From: Pseudomonadota bacterium
Lineage (GTDB): Bacteria > Pseudomonadota > Alphaproteobacteria > Acetobacterales > Acetobacteraceae
Length of the DNA: 14,294 nucleotides
NCBI GenBank assembly: GCA_023390705.1
Contig: JAEWCI010000643.1
Coordinates: forward strand, 1-14,294
Reading direction: 5' to 3'
The notes under the pieces are model-generated. The model worked only from the letters and a program-made list of their open reading frames with translations. It was not told the origin of the DNA and did not search any database. The position numbers were made by a program, and so were the translations under genes. Positions 1-8,120 of the stretch are shown here, piece after piece. Within the stretch, counting starts at the first letter, position 1, and every line of letters begins with the position of its first letter.

Positions 1-551
1 AAGGCAAGGTGGTGAAGGTGCTGACGGTGGGCCGCAAGGGCGCTTCCTTCCTGAAGCGCGAGCTGGCCAGCCGGATCGTCGGCGAGATCACCTTCATGGG
101 CAAGAAGCGGATCGAGTTCACCGATGCCGAAAGCGTCGCGGTGCGTGTCACCGAACTGCTGGAGGCCGGGGAATTCGACGTCTGCTCCCTTGTCTACAAC
201 CGCTTCCGCAGCGTCATCACCCAGGTGCCGACGGAGCAGCGGCTGATCCCGGCGCCGCTGCCGGAAGGCGCCGCCGGCGAGACGGCCGGGCTGCAGGCGC
301 TGTACGAGTATGAGCCGGCGGAGGAAACGATCCTCTCCACCCTGCTGCCGCGCAACCTCGCCATCCAGATCTATCGCGCCCTGCTGGAGAACACCGCCGG
401 CTTCTACGGCAGCCAGATGACCGCGATGGACAACGCGACGCGCAACGCCGGCGAGATGATCAACAAGCTTACGCTGAACTACAACCGCACCCGCCAGGCC
501 AACATCACCAAGGAGCTGATCGAGATCATCTCCGGTGCCGAGGCGGTGTGA
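1..551 (+). CDS. atpG: ATP synthase F1 gamma subunit, 3' part
   Basis: This is the C-terminal part of the central rotor shaft of F1 ATP synthase, which couples proton flow in the membrane Fo part to ATP synthesis on the beta subunits. The window opens inside the gene: the frame starts at base 3 and reads GKVVKVLTVGRKG, so the GTG at base 9 is internal and not the start. About 183 residues are visible of the usual 290 or so. The C-terminal signature is clear: YGSQMTAMDNATRNAGEMI followed by a long helix ending in LIEIISGAEAV, which is the helix that penetrates the alpha3beta3 ring. atpD follows after 75 bases on the same strand, the usual order of the alphaproteobacterial atpHAGDC operon. Confidence 0.97.
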   Translation, partial: GKVVKVLTVGRKGASFLKRELASRIVGEITFMGKKRIEFTDAESVAVRVTELLEAGEFDVCSLVYNRFRSVITQVPTEQRLIPAPLPEGAAGETAGLQALYEYEPAEETILSTLLPRNLAIQIYRALLENTAGFYGSQMTAMDNATRNAGEMINKLTLNYNRTRQANITKELIEIISGAEAV

Positions 552-626
552 TGGCGTCCGATCATGGAGCGGCTTCGCCGCGGAACGTGAATCGGCCGGC
601 TACCATTCGATAGAAGGGCACGCACG

Positions 627-2054
<1,428 letters not shown>

Positions 2055-2082
2055 TACCGGCCCTCGATGCCGGGCGGCGACA

Positions 2083-2117
2083 GCCGCCGCCCTGGCTTTC
2101 GCCGGACTTCCGGCGGC
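2083..2117 (+). other. Hairpin in the atpD-atpC spacer
   Basis: The 123-base gap between atpD and atpC can fold. GCCGCCG at 2083-2089 pairs with CGGCGGC at 2111-2117. Alternatively, CGCCGG at 2100-2105 pairs with CCGGCG at 2110-2115 over an ACTT loop. The two folds share bases and exclude each other. There is no T tract, so termination is unlikely. An mRNA processing or stability role that lowers epsilon output relative to beta is a guess. Confidence 0.35.
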
Positions 2118-2177
2118 GCGTGGAAGCGCGCCAGGCGGGTGGCGTGGCCACCCGTCGCCGTTATGGGGATGATGGGT

Positions 2178-2588
2178 ATGGCCACCTTCCAACTTGAACT
2201 CGTCTCGCCCGAGAAGCTGCTGCTCTCCCGCGCGGTGGAGATGGTCACCATCCCCGCCGCCGAGGGCGAGATGGGCGTGCTGCCGGGCCATGCGCCGATG
2301 ATCGTTGCGCTGCGCGGCGGCGTCATCCGGGTGCGGGAGAACGGCGCCGAGACCGAACAGCTCTTCGTCGCCGGCGGCTTCGCCGAAGTGGCGGCGGAGC
2401 GGGTGACGGTGCTGGCCGATGAGGCGACGCCGCTCGCCAGCCTTTCCCGTGCCGAAGCCGAAAGCCGCCTGGCCGAGGCCGAGGCGGCACTGGCCGCCCT
2501 TGGCACCGACACCACCGAGGAGCGGCGCGAGGCCGCCATGGCCCGCGTTCTGGCGATGCGCGCCATGCGGGATGCCGCTGCCGCCTGA
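2178..2588 (+). CDS. atpC: ATP synthase F1 epsilon subunit
   Basis: Epsilon sits at the foot of the gamma shaft in F1, links it to the c-ring, and in bacteria can inhibit ATP hydrolysis. The product is 136 residues, the usual size. It opens with MATFQLELVSPEKLL, the first strand of the N-terminal beta-sandwich, and carries the conserved loop GEMGVLPGH at residues 30-38. The C-terminal part is the alanine-rich helical hairpin. The frame is open back to an ATG at 2067 and holds further ATGs at 2163, 2169 and 2172. I chose 2178 because homology begins there and the G-rich stretch at 2166-2169 lies at a usable distance. It is the last gene of the atp operon, with a hairpin 73 bases downstream. 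Confidence 0.96.
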   Translation: MATFQLELVSPEKLLLSRAVEMVTIPAAEGEMGVLPGHAPMIVALRGGVIRVRENGAETEQLFVAGGFAEVAAERVTVLADEATPLASLSRAEAESRLAEAEAALAALGTDTTEERREAAMARVLAMRAMRDAAAA

Positions 2589-2660
2589 GCGGCGCCTGCG
2601 CCACGCCTGCCCGGATTCCCGGGGCAGGAGACGACCGCCGCCGGGAAGACCTTGAATCGA

Positions 2661-2697
2661 AACGCCGCCCGCCGAAAATGACTCGGCCGGCGGCGTT
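2661..2697 (+). terminator. Probable atp operon terminator hairpin
   Basis: AACGCCGCCCGCCG (2661-2674) pairs with CGGCCGGCGGCGTT (2684-2697) across a 9-base loop, with one mismatch in 14 positions. CTCGTTTC follows, which is only a weak T tract. The hairpin lies between the atpC stop and the next gene, where the operon should end. Confidence 0.7.
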
Positions 2698-2749
2698 CTC
2701 GTTTCGGGGCGTCCACGGGATGGCACGGGAAAGAGGGCTCAATTACCCC

Positions 2750-3604
2750 ATGAAGCATTGGCGCCTCGAACAGGTCGCCTGGGATCGGTTCGACCCCTCC
2801 AAGGTGGACCCCGAGATCGTCCCGCTGGTGAAGGCCGCCGCCATGGTGGAGCGGAACGGGGACGACTACGCCCTTTATCTTGGCGGCGTGTTCCATGACG
2901 ACCCGGATTTCCGCCGGGCCGCCGAGTACTGGGCGAAGGAGGAAGTCCAGCACGGCGACGCCCTGGGCAAATGGGCCAGCCTGGCCGACCCCGGCTGGGA
3001 CTATGCCGCCGCCTTCCAGCGCTACCGCGCGGGCTTCAAGATAGACACCGCGGCCGACGCCTCCATCCGCGGCAGCCGCACCGGGGAGCTGATCGCCCGT
3101 TGCATGGTGGAAACCGGCACCTCCTCCTACTACACCGCCCTAGGCGAAGCGGCCGAGGAGCCGGTGCTGAAGGAGATCTGCCGCCTGATCGCCGCGGACG
3201 AGTTCCGTCACTTCAAGCTCTTCTACGACCATATGCGCCGCTACCTGGAGCGGGAGAACCTCTCCTTCCTGCAGCGGCTGCGCGTCGCTGCCGGCCGGGT
3301 GGGCGAGACCGAGGACGACGAGCTGGCCTTCGCCTACCATTGCAGCAACGAGGACCCCGGGTCAGGCTACGACCATGACCGCTGCCGGGCCGGCTATATG
3401 GGCCGGGCGATGGGCGTCTATCGTTATCATCACATCGAACGCGGCATGGGCATGATGTTCAAGGCCATCGGCCTGAAGCCGCGCGGGCGGCTTTCTGATC
3501 TCGCGGCGCGCGGTGCCTGGCGGCTGCTGTGCTGGCGGCGTGACCGCTTCCGCCAGGCACTCGCCCCCGCGCTGCCCCGGCCGGCCATGGCGCGCGCCGC
3601 CTGA
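2750..3604 (+). CDS. Ferritin-like diiron domain protein
   Basis: This is a 284-residue soluble protein of the ferritin-like superfamily, a four-helix bundle that usually binds two metal ions. The ligand pattern is complete: E34 in helix 1, E65-x-x-H68 (EEVQHG) in helix 2, E121 (VETGTSSYY) in helix 3 and E151-x-x-H154 (DEFRHF) in helix 4. The C-terminal 130 residues are less conserved and end in a basic helix. Its substrate cannot be read from sequence; oxidase, desaturase-like and iron-handling roles are all possible. The frame is open from an ATG at 2678, but that codon lies in the terminator hairpin. ATG 2720 is an alternative. I chose 2750 because AAGAGGG lies at 2731-2737 and conserved-looking sequence starts at MKHWRLEQ. 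Confidence 0.8.
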   Translation: MKHWRLEQVAWDRFDPSKVDPEIVPLVKAAAMVERNGDDYALYLGGVFHDDPDFRRAAEYWAKEEVQHGDALGKWASLADPGWDYAAAFQRYRAGFKIDTAADASIRGSRTGELIARCMVETGTSSYYTALGEAAEEPVLKEICRLIAADEFRHFKLFYDHMRRYLERENLSFLQRLRVAAGRVGETEDDELAFAYHCSNEDPGSGYDHDRCRAGYMGRAMGVYRYHHIERGMGMMFKAIGLKPRGRLSDLAARGAWRLLCWRRDRFRQALAPALPRPAMARAA

Positions 3605-3637
3605 GCCCGTGCCCTGCCCGCCCCCGCTCATTGCACC

Positions 3638-3832
3638 CTGAGAGACATTACCCGCAGCGACCTGCCGGTGATCAACAAGCCTGATCCGGCGCTGCTGGTC
3701 GGTGCCGATCCGTCGGCCATGGACCGCGACGCGCGGGTTTTCATCCTCGCCAACCTGAAGGAGGACAAAAGCGTGGCAGAGATAGCGGATTTCATCCCCG
3801 GGCAGGGCGGCGCCAGCCGGAGGGCTGCGTGA
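3638..3832 (+). pseudogene. ureG: C-terminal remnant of urease accessory GTPase UreG
   Basis: Intact UreG (about 205 residues) is a GTPase that delivers nickel to urease. Here only the last 64 or so codons are readable. They include DITRSDLPVINKPDPALLVG, matching the GITKSDxLVINKTDLAPYVG region of UreG with the base-specificity motif NKxD kept, then ILANLKEDKSVAEIADFI, matching FTNLKxGEGLxxIIAFL. About six residues between these blocks are missing relative to UreG. The P-loop and switch regions are absent, and no ATG lies upstream in frame before the TGA that ends the diiron gene (3602-3604). The stop TGA at 3830-3832 shares a base with the next gene's ATG, a fossil of operon coupling. The identification rests on remembered family sequence. 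Confidence 0.75.
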
Positions 3833-4392
3833 TGCATGCCATTCTCGCAGCCATTGCGCTGCTGCTGCCGCTGCCTGCCCTCGCCCATGTCGGCGACGGG
3901 CTGCACCATGGCTTCGCCACCGGCTTCGTGCACCCCTTCGGCGGTGCCGACCATCTGCTGGCCATGATCGCGCTCGGCCTCTGGGCCGGGCTGCAGGGTG
4001 GCCGCGCCAGGCTCGCGCTGCCGGCTGCCTTCCTCGGCGCCATGGCGCTGGGCGGCGCGCTTGGCGTGGCGGGCGTCGCCCTGCCGCTGGTGGAAGGCGG
4101 CATCCTGACCTCGGTCGTGGTGCTGGGCGCCCTGGCGGCACTGATGCTGCGCCTGCCCCTGGCGGGGGGCATGGCCCTTGCCGCGCTGTTCGGCCTGCTG
4201 CACGGCCATGCGCATGGGGCGGAGCTGCTGGCGGGCGGTTCGGCCTTCGCCTACTCGCTCGGCTTCCTGGCGGCGACCGCGCTGCTGCATGGGCTGGGCC
4301 TTGCCGCCACGCTGCCCTTCGGCTTGCGCTTCGCGCGCCTCGCTGGCGGGGCGCCGGCGGTGGCCGGTCTCGCCCTGGCACTTTTCACGTGA
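3832..4392 (+). CDS. HupE/UreJ family nickel permease
   Basis: This is a 186-residue inner-membrane protein of the HupE/UreJ family, nickel importers that feed [NiFe] hydrogenase or urease. Residues 1-18 form a signal peptide ending ALA before H19, a family hallmark since the mature protein begins with His. The signature HPFGGADHLLAM lies at 34-45 and a second His-rich motif, FGLLHGHAHGAE, at 120-131. Several hydrophobic membrane segments separate them. The ATG overlaps the stop of the ureG remnant as TGATG, so I chose 3832 rather than the GTG at 3829. The association with ureG favours a urease (UreJ) role over hydrogenase. The gene looks intact although its urease neighbour is broken. Confidence 0.9.
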   Translation: MHAILAAIALLLPLPALAHVGDGLHHGFATGFVHPFGGADHLLAMIALGLWAGLQGGRARLALPAAFLGAMALGGALGVAGVALPLVEGGILTSVVVLGALAALMLRLPLAGGMALAALFGLLHGHAHGAELLAGGSAFAYSLGFLAATALLHGLGLAATLPFGLRFARLAGGAPAVAGLALALFT

Positions 4393-4398
4393 AACAAT

Positions 4399-4426
4399 GG
4401 CGCGGGCGGTCCAGTCCGCCCGCGCC
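4399..4426. terminator. Bidirectional hairpin between convergent genes
   Basis: GGCGCGGGCGG (4399-4409) and CCGCCCGCGCC (4416-4426) form a perfect 11-bp stem with a 6-base loop. It sits in the 39-base gap between the permease stop and the thioesterase stop, so it can serve both strands. No good T tract is visible on either side. Confidence 0.65.
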
Positions 4427-4431
4427 GACCG

Positions 4432-4881
4432 TCAGTCCAGCCGTGCCGGGCGTGGCGGCGCCAGTTCCAGGAATCGCGCCCGTGCCGCGGGCGGGATCGG
4501 CATTGGCTTCCGGGTCGCCGTGTCGATGATGACGAAGACATTCTCCGCCGTCGCCACGCACTCTCCGTTGACGAACAGCCCCTGCTCCAGCGTGAAGCTG
4601 CTGTTGCCCATGCTGAGGATGGCGCCGCCGATCCGCACCCTGTTCGGGTAGTGCACTTCCCGCCGGTAGTCGATGGCGACGCGCGCCAGCACCATGCCGA
4701 AGCCGCGTTGCTCCCGCGCTCCGCCCGCCTCGGTCATCAGGTCGGCGCGGCCGGTTTCGCAATAGGCGGCAATGGCGCCGTTGTTGACATGGCCATTGAG
4801 GTCCGTATCGGAGATGCGGATCCGCTCCTCGCTCCAGAAGCGGAACTCCTCCGGCCGCGGCGGTGGCGTGCGGTTGCTCAT
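4432..4881 (-). CDS. 4HBT-type acyl-CoA thioesterase (hotdog fold)
   Basis: This is a 149-residue cytoplasmic hotdog-fold protein of the YbgC/FadM-like 4HBT group, which hydrolyses acyl-CoA thioesters. The signature RISDTDLNGHVNN is at residues 22-34; in this family an aspartate near the start of that block is catalytic, and HVNN caps the hot-dog helix. The central strands include VLARVAIDYRREVHYPNRVRIGG in pieces typical of the family. Chain-length preference cannot be predicted. It begins 8 bases after the RraA-family stop on the same strand, so the two are probably co-transcribed. It may clear or recycle CoA esters formed by a neighbouring catabolic step, but that is inference. Confidence 0.85.
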   Translation of the reverse strand: MSNRTPPPRPEEFRFWSEERIRISDTDLNGHVNNGAIAAYCETGRADLMTEAGGAREQRGFGMVLARVAIDYRREVHYPNRVRIGGAILSMGNSSFTLEQGLFVNGECVATAENVFVIIDTATRKPMPIPPAARARFLELAPPRPARLD

Positions 4882-4889
4882 GCCCCTGG

Positions 4890-5597
4890 CTACTTGCCCT
4901 TCTCGGCCTCGTAGCGCGCCTTGTTCTCGGCATTGGGCGGGTAGAGGCCGGGCAGCTTCTCGCCGGCTTCCACCTTGGAGACGATCCAGGCTTCCAGCCT
5001 TTCCTGCTCCTCCCCGGTATTCGCCACTTCCTCGACGTAAGCCTTGGGGATCAGCACCGCGCCGTCATCGTCCACCACCACGACGTCATCCGGGAACACC
5101 GCGACGCCGCCGCAGCCGATCGGCTCCTGCCAGGAAACGAAGGTGAGGCCGGCGACCGAGGGTGGCGCCGCGCCGCCGGCGCACCACACCGGCATGCCGG
5201 TGCCGACCACGCCCGCCACGTCGCGCACCATGCCATCCGTCACCAGGGCGGTGACGCCGCGCTTCATCAGCCGGGCGCAGAGGATGTCGCCGAAGATGCC
5301 GGCATCGCGCACGCCCATGGCATCCGCCACCGCGATGCAGCCTTCCGGCATCGCCTCGATCGCCGCGCGGGTGGAGATGGGGGAGGACCAGCTTTCCGGC
5401 GTCGCCAGATCCTCGCGCGCCGGGACGAAGCGGAGCGTGAAGGCCGGGCCGACCAGGCGCTTGCCCTTGGCCGAGGGGGTGAAGGGCTGCGGCCCGCGCA
5501 TCCAGATGTTGCGCAGCCCCTTCTTCAGCAGGACGGTGGTGACGGTGGCGGTGGTGATCCGCTCCAGCTTGGCCTTCAGACCGGCGTCCAGCGCCAT
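4890..5597 (-). CDS. RraA family protein (possible HMG/CHA-type aldolase)
   Basis: This is a 235-residue member of the RraA/MenG-like fold, which includes the RNase E regulator RraA and class II aldolases acting on 4-hydroxy-4-methyl-2-oxoglutarate. The active-site blocks are present: FGDILCARL at 102-110 and DGMVRD at 121-126, whose Arg and Asp bind substrate and metal in aldolases. It is longer than true RraA (about 160 residues), which favours the enzyme branch over the ribonuclease inhibitor; substrate unknown. The frame runs open upstream to 5777, but AGGAG at 5604-5608 lies 6 bases from the ATG at 5597 and directly abuts the ATG at 5603, so 5597 is the better start. The thioesterase gene follows after 8 bases. 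Confidence 0.85.
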   Translation of the reverse strand: MALDAGLKAKLERITTATVTTVLLKKGLRNIWMRGPQPFTPSAKGKRLVGPAFTLRFVPAREDLATPESWSSPISTRAAIEAMPEGCIAVADAMGVRDAGIFGDILCARLMKRGVTALVTDGMVRDVAGVVGTGMPVWCAGGAAPPSVAGLTFVSWQEPIGCGGVAVFPDDVVVVDDDGAVLIPKAYVEEVANTGEEQERLEAWIVSKVEAGEKLPGLYPPNAENKARYEAEKGK

Positions 5598-5603
5598 GGG
5601 CAT

Positions 5604-5608
5604 CTCCT
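5604..5608 (-). promoter_or_regulatory. Ribosome binding site deciding the RraA-family start
   Basis: AGGAG on the minus strand lies 6 bases from ATG 5597 and zero bases from ATG 5603. Only the former spacing works for initiation. Confidence 0.75.
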
Positions 5609-5665
5609 CTCGGAAAAGGTGCCGGGCAGGGTTAGCGCAGCAGGGAAGAAGGAGCCAGGGAGGGG

Positions 5666-6466
5666 TCAGGCGCCGGGCACGCGGTAGCGGGCCATCAGCG
5701 GCGCCAGGGCGGGCGTCGCCCGGTCCTTCTTCGCCCCGGCCCAGTGCAGCCCCACCACCCGCTGGCCGAGGCGCCACAGCCTGCCGCTCTCATCCGCCAC
5801 GATGGCCGCGTCGCGGAACCAGCTCTGCCCGGTATGGCCGGGCAGCGCCTGCTCCAGCGACATCATGCCGAACCCGGCCAGCCGCCAGGCCAGGTTCAGC
5901 AGCGGCTGGTCGATGACGTCCGGGTGGCGGACACGCTGATACAGCGCCCAGTTCTCGCGGATCAGCGCCATGACGGCGGCGCTGGTCAGGCCCGGGCGGC
6001 GCAGGGCGAAGCCGCCGGTGGAGGCGAGCGGCGCGGCGAAGCGCCGCTGCATCTCCTCCACGCTGTCGCGGTTGAAGACCCAGCTCCAGCTTTCCGCGAA
6101 ATAGACCAGGTCGGCGGGCGCGGCCGCCAACCCAGCGAGCACCGGAGCCAGCGGACTGGTCACCAGCAGGTCGCAATCCAGGTAGAGGAAGGGCGTGCCG
6201 GGCATGTCCAGCGCCGCCAGCTTGCGCAGGTTGCGCCGGCGCGGGCGGCCATCGGGGAAGCATTCGTCGGCGAAGGCGTCGATGGCGGCATAGTCGGCCT
6301 CCACGAAGCGGAAGCCGAATTCCGCCTGCATGGCGGCGATCCCCGCCATGTCCCCGGCATAGGGGATGCAGAACAGCGGCGCGTCGGGCGCCTGGTCGCG
6401 CAGGAAGGGGCGCGCCCAGCCGGCATAGGCGTCGTTCGCCATGAAGACGACGGCCAGTTCAGCCAC
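5666..6466 (-). CDS. Putative glycosyltransferase, GT-A fold
   Basis: This is a 266-residue protein without signal peptide or clear membrane span. It starts with a hydrophobic strand (LAVVFMAN) and has a DxD motif, D97-C-D99, in the context LRKLAALDMPGTPFLYLDCDLL in pieces, as in GT8-like nucleotide-sugar transferases where DxD binds metal and the sugar nucleotide. A later HWAGAKKDR resembles the C-terminal His region of such enzymes. Donor and acceptor are unknown. It starts at GTG 6466, supported by GGAGG (6473-6477) at 6-base spacing, and overlaps the gntK stop by 8 bases. ATG 6442 would cut off the first strand. The tight coupling to gluconate genes is odd for a glycosyltransferase; the family call is moderate. 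Confidence 0.65.
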   Translation of the reverse strand: MAELAVVFMANDAYAGWARPFLRDQAPDAPLFCIPYAGDMAGIAAMQAEFGFRFVEADYAAIDAFADECFPDGRPRRRNLRKLAALDMPGTPFLYLDCDLLVTSPLAPVLAGLAAAPADLVYFAESWSWVFNRDSVEEMQRRFAAPLASTGGFALRRPGLTSAAVMALIRENWALYQRVRHPDVIDQPLLNLAWRLAGFGMMSLEQALPGHTGQSWFRDAAIVADESGRLWRLGQRVVGLHWAGAKKDRATPALAPLMARYRVPGA

Positions 6467-6953
6467 GCAGCGCCTCCAGCGCCGCCTGCACGATGGCTTC
6501 GGGCGGGTCCTCCACCGCGAGGGAGATGGCCTTCTCCTCCGGCGCCGGCGGTTCCAGCGTGGCGAATTGGCTCGCCATCAGACTGGCCGGCATGAAATGG
6601 CCCTGCCGAGCCGCCTGCCGTGCCATGATCAGCGCCGGATCACCGTGCAGATAGAGCAGCCGCACCCCGGGCCGCGTGGCCAGCAGCCGGTCCCGGTAGA
6701 GGCGCTTCAGCGCGGAGCAGGTGACCACGCCGCCCGCCGCTTCCCGTCCGTCCAGCCAGGCGCCGATGGCATCCAGCCAGGGCCAGCGGTCCTCGTCGGT
6801 CAACGGCGAGCCGGCGCGCATCTTCGCCACATTGGCGGCCGGGTGGAAATCATCGGCATCGGCGAAATCCACGCCCAGGCGCCGCGCCAGCAGCGTGCCC
6901 ACCGTGGACTTCCCGGCGCCGGAGACGCCCATGACCAGGACGCGGCGGGTCAC
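6459..6953 (-). CDS. gntK: Gluconokinase
   Basis: This 164-residue kinase phosphorylates D-gluconate to 6-phosphogluconate with ATP (EC 2.7.1.12). The P-loop GVSGAGKST is at residues 9-17. DADDFHP at 32-38, followed by a KMxxGxPLTDEDRxPWL stretch, is the gluconate kinase hallmark. SALKRLYRDRL and GHFMPASLMASQFATLE are also diagnostic. Length is normal for the GntK/IdnK family. The start is GTG 6953, which overlaps the gnd stop as GTGA; the first residues TRRVLVMG form the strand before the P-loop, so nothing is missing. Its product is the substrate of the gene just upstream, making a two-step gluconate route to ribulose 5-phosphate. The downstream gene overlaps it by 8 bases. Confidence 0.95.
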   Translation of the reverse strand: MTRRVLVMGVSGAGKSTVGTLLARRLGVDFADADDFHPAANVAKMRAGSPLTDEDRWPWLDAIGAWLDGREAAGGVVTCSALKRLYRDRLLATRPGVRLLYLHGDPALIMARQAARQGHFMPASLMASQFATLEPPAPEEKAISLAVEDPPEAIVQAALEALRG

Positions 6954-7906
6954 TTCTTCGGCGGCTCCAGATGCCCGCCGAAGCCCTTGCGCATGGCGGA
7001 GAGCGCCTTCATGGCGAAGCGTTCCTCGTCGCGGCTGGTGAAGCGGGCGAAGAGCGCCGCTGCCAGCACCGGCGCGGCCACGCCCTGCTCCACCGCCGCA
7101 TCCACCGTCCAGCGGCCCTCGCCACTGTCGGAGACATGGCCGGAATAGCTGCCCAGATCCTCCTCCGCCGCCAGCGCCTGCGCGGTGAGGTCGAGCAGCC
7201 AACTGGCCACCACGCTGCCGCGGCGCCAGGCTTCGGTGACATCGGCCAGGTTGGTGGTCACGACCTTCGACTGGTGCAGGATGTCGAGGCCCTCGGCCAT
7301 CGCCTGCATCATGCCGTACTCGATGCCGTTGTGGATCATCTTGGTGAAGTGCCCGGCGCCGTTCGGCCCGGCATGGACATAGCCCTCGGCCGGGCGCGGG
7401 TCGCGGCCCTCGGCGCCCGGGGTGGGCGGGGCGGCGGATTTGCCGGGCACCAGGGCGGCGAAGATCGGGTCCAGGCGGCGGACCACCGCATCCTCCCCGC
7501 CGATCATCAGGGAATAGCCGCGCTCCAGCCCCCAGACGCCGCCGGAAGTGCCGATATCCAGGAAGTGCAGCCCCTTCCCGCGCAGCATTTCGGCGCGGCG
7601 CATGCTGTCCTTCCACATCGAGTTGCCGCCATCGATCAGCACATCGCCCGGTGAGAGCAGCGCGGAAAGCTCGAGCAGCGCCTGTTCCGTCGCCTCTCCG
7701 GCCGGCAGCATCACCCAGATGGCGCGCGGCGCACCCAGCGCGGCGACCATGGCGGAGAGGCCCTCCACGGCACGGGCGCCTTCCGCGGCCAGGGCGGCGC
7801 CGGGGGCAGGGTCCCGGTCCCAAACCACGCAATCATGCCCCGCGCGCAGCAGCCGCCGCACGATGTTGCCGCCCATGCGGCCCAGGCCGACCATGCCAAG
7901 CTGCAC
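6950..7906 (-). CDS. gnd: 6-phosphogluconate dehydrogenase, decarboxylating (short NAD-type)
   Basis: It oxidatively decarboxylates 6-phosphogluconate to ribulose 5-phosphate. The product has 318 residues, matching the short YqeC-type branch (about 300-330) that usually prefers NAD, not the 470-residue NADP form. The Rossmann motif GLGRMG is at 7-12. DGGNS and GTSGGVWG follow, and the catalytic block FTKMIHNGIEYG has K189, H192 and N193. I chose GTG 7906 because family proteins begin MQLGMIGLGRMG and GGGGAG (7914-7919) lies 7 bases upstream. An in-frame ATG at 7927 would add seven residues and has a poorer ribosome site. It leads the minus-strand cluster and overlaps gntK by 4 bases. A proline-rich loop around residue 160 is a mild insertion. 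Confidence 0.93.
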   Translation of the reverse strand: MQLGMVGLGRMGGNIVRRLLRAGHDCVVWDRDPAPGAALAAEGARAVEGLSAMVAALGAPRAIWVMLPAGEATEQALLELSALLSPGDVLIDGGNSMWKDSMRRAEMLRGKGLHFLDIGTSGGVWGLERGYSLMIGGEDAVVRRLDPIFAALVPGKSAAPPTPGAEGRDPRPAEGYVHAGPNGAGHFTKMIHNGIEYGMMQAMAEGLDILHQSKVVTTNLADVTEAWRRGSVVASWLLDLTAQALAAEEDLGSYSGHVSDSGEGRWTVDAAVEQGVAAPVLAAALFARFTSRDEERFAMKALSAMRKGFGGHLEPPKK

Positions 7907-7913
7907 CGTTCCG

Positions 7914-7919
7914 CTCCCC
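7914..7919 (-). promoter_or_regulatory. Ribosome binding site deciding the gnd start
   Basis: GGGGAG on the minus strand is 7 bases before GTG 7906. It lies downstream of the alternative ATG at 7927, so it can only serve the GTG. Confidence 0.6.
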
Positions 7920-7927
7920 AATGCCAT

Positions 7928-8120
7928 GTCCGGCCGCGACCCTACCGCCGGCCAGCGTCTGCCTGAAGGGGGTGGGATTGCGGGCCGATGCGGCCTGTCC
8001 GCCGCCGCCGGGTTGGCGATGCTCGACAGTGGCGCCTGATATGCCTGCGCGGCAGGTGGCCGCCCCCTTGCGCCGGGCGGAAGCGGCGGCTTCCATGGCC
8101 GCCGACCAAGGGAGCTTTCG
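7928..8120. promoter_or_regulatory. Divergent promoter region, gnd / M20 amidohydrolase
   Basis: This spacer of about 190 bases between two divergent genes must hold both promoters. A weak candidate for the plus strand is TTGGCG (8013-8018) with TGATAT (8037-8042) at 18-base spacing. AAGGGAG (8108-8114) is a strong ribosome site 6 bases from the amidohydrolase ATG. No clear operator palindrome is seen. Confidence 0.35.

Noticed and set aside
4863..5687. Long plus-strand open frames opposite the RraA-family and glycosyltransferase genes
   Set aside because: Low-complexity His/Arg/Pro-rich translations that mirror well-supported minus-strand genes.
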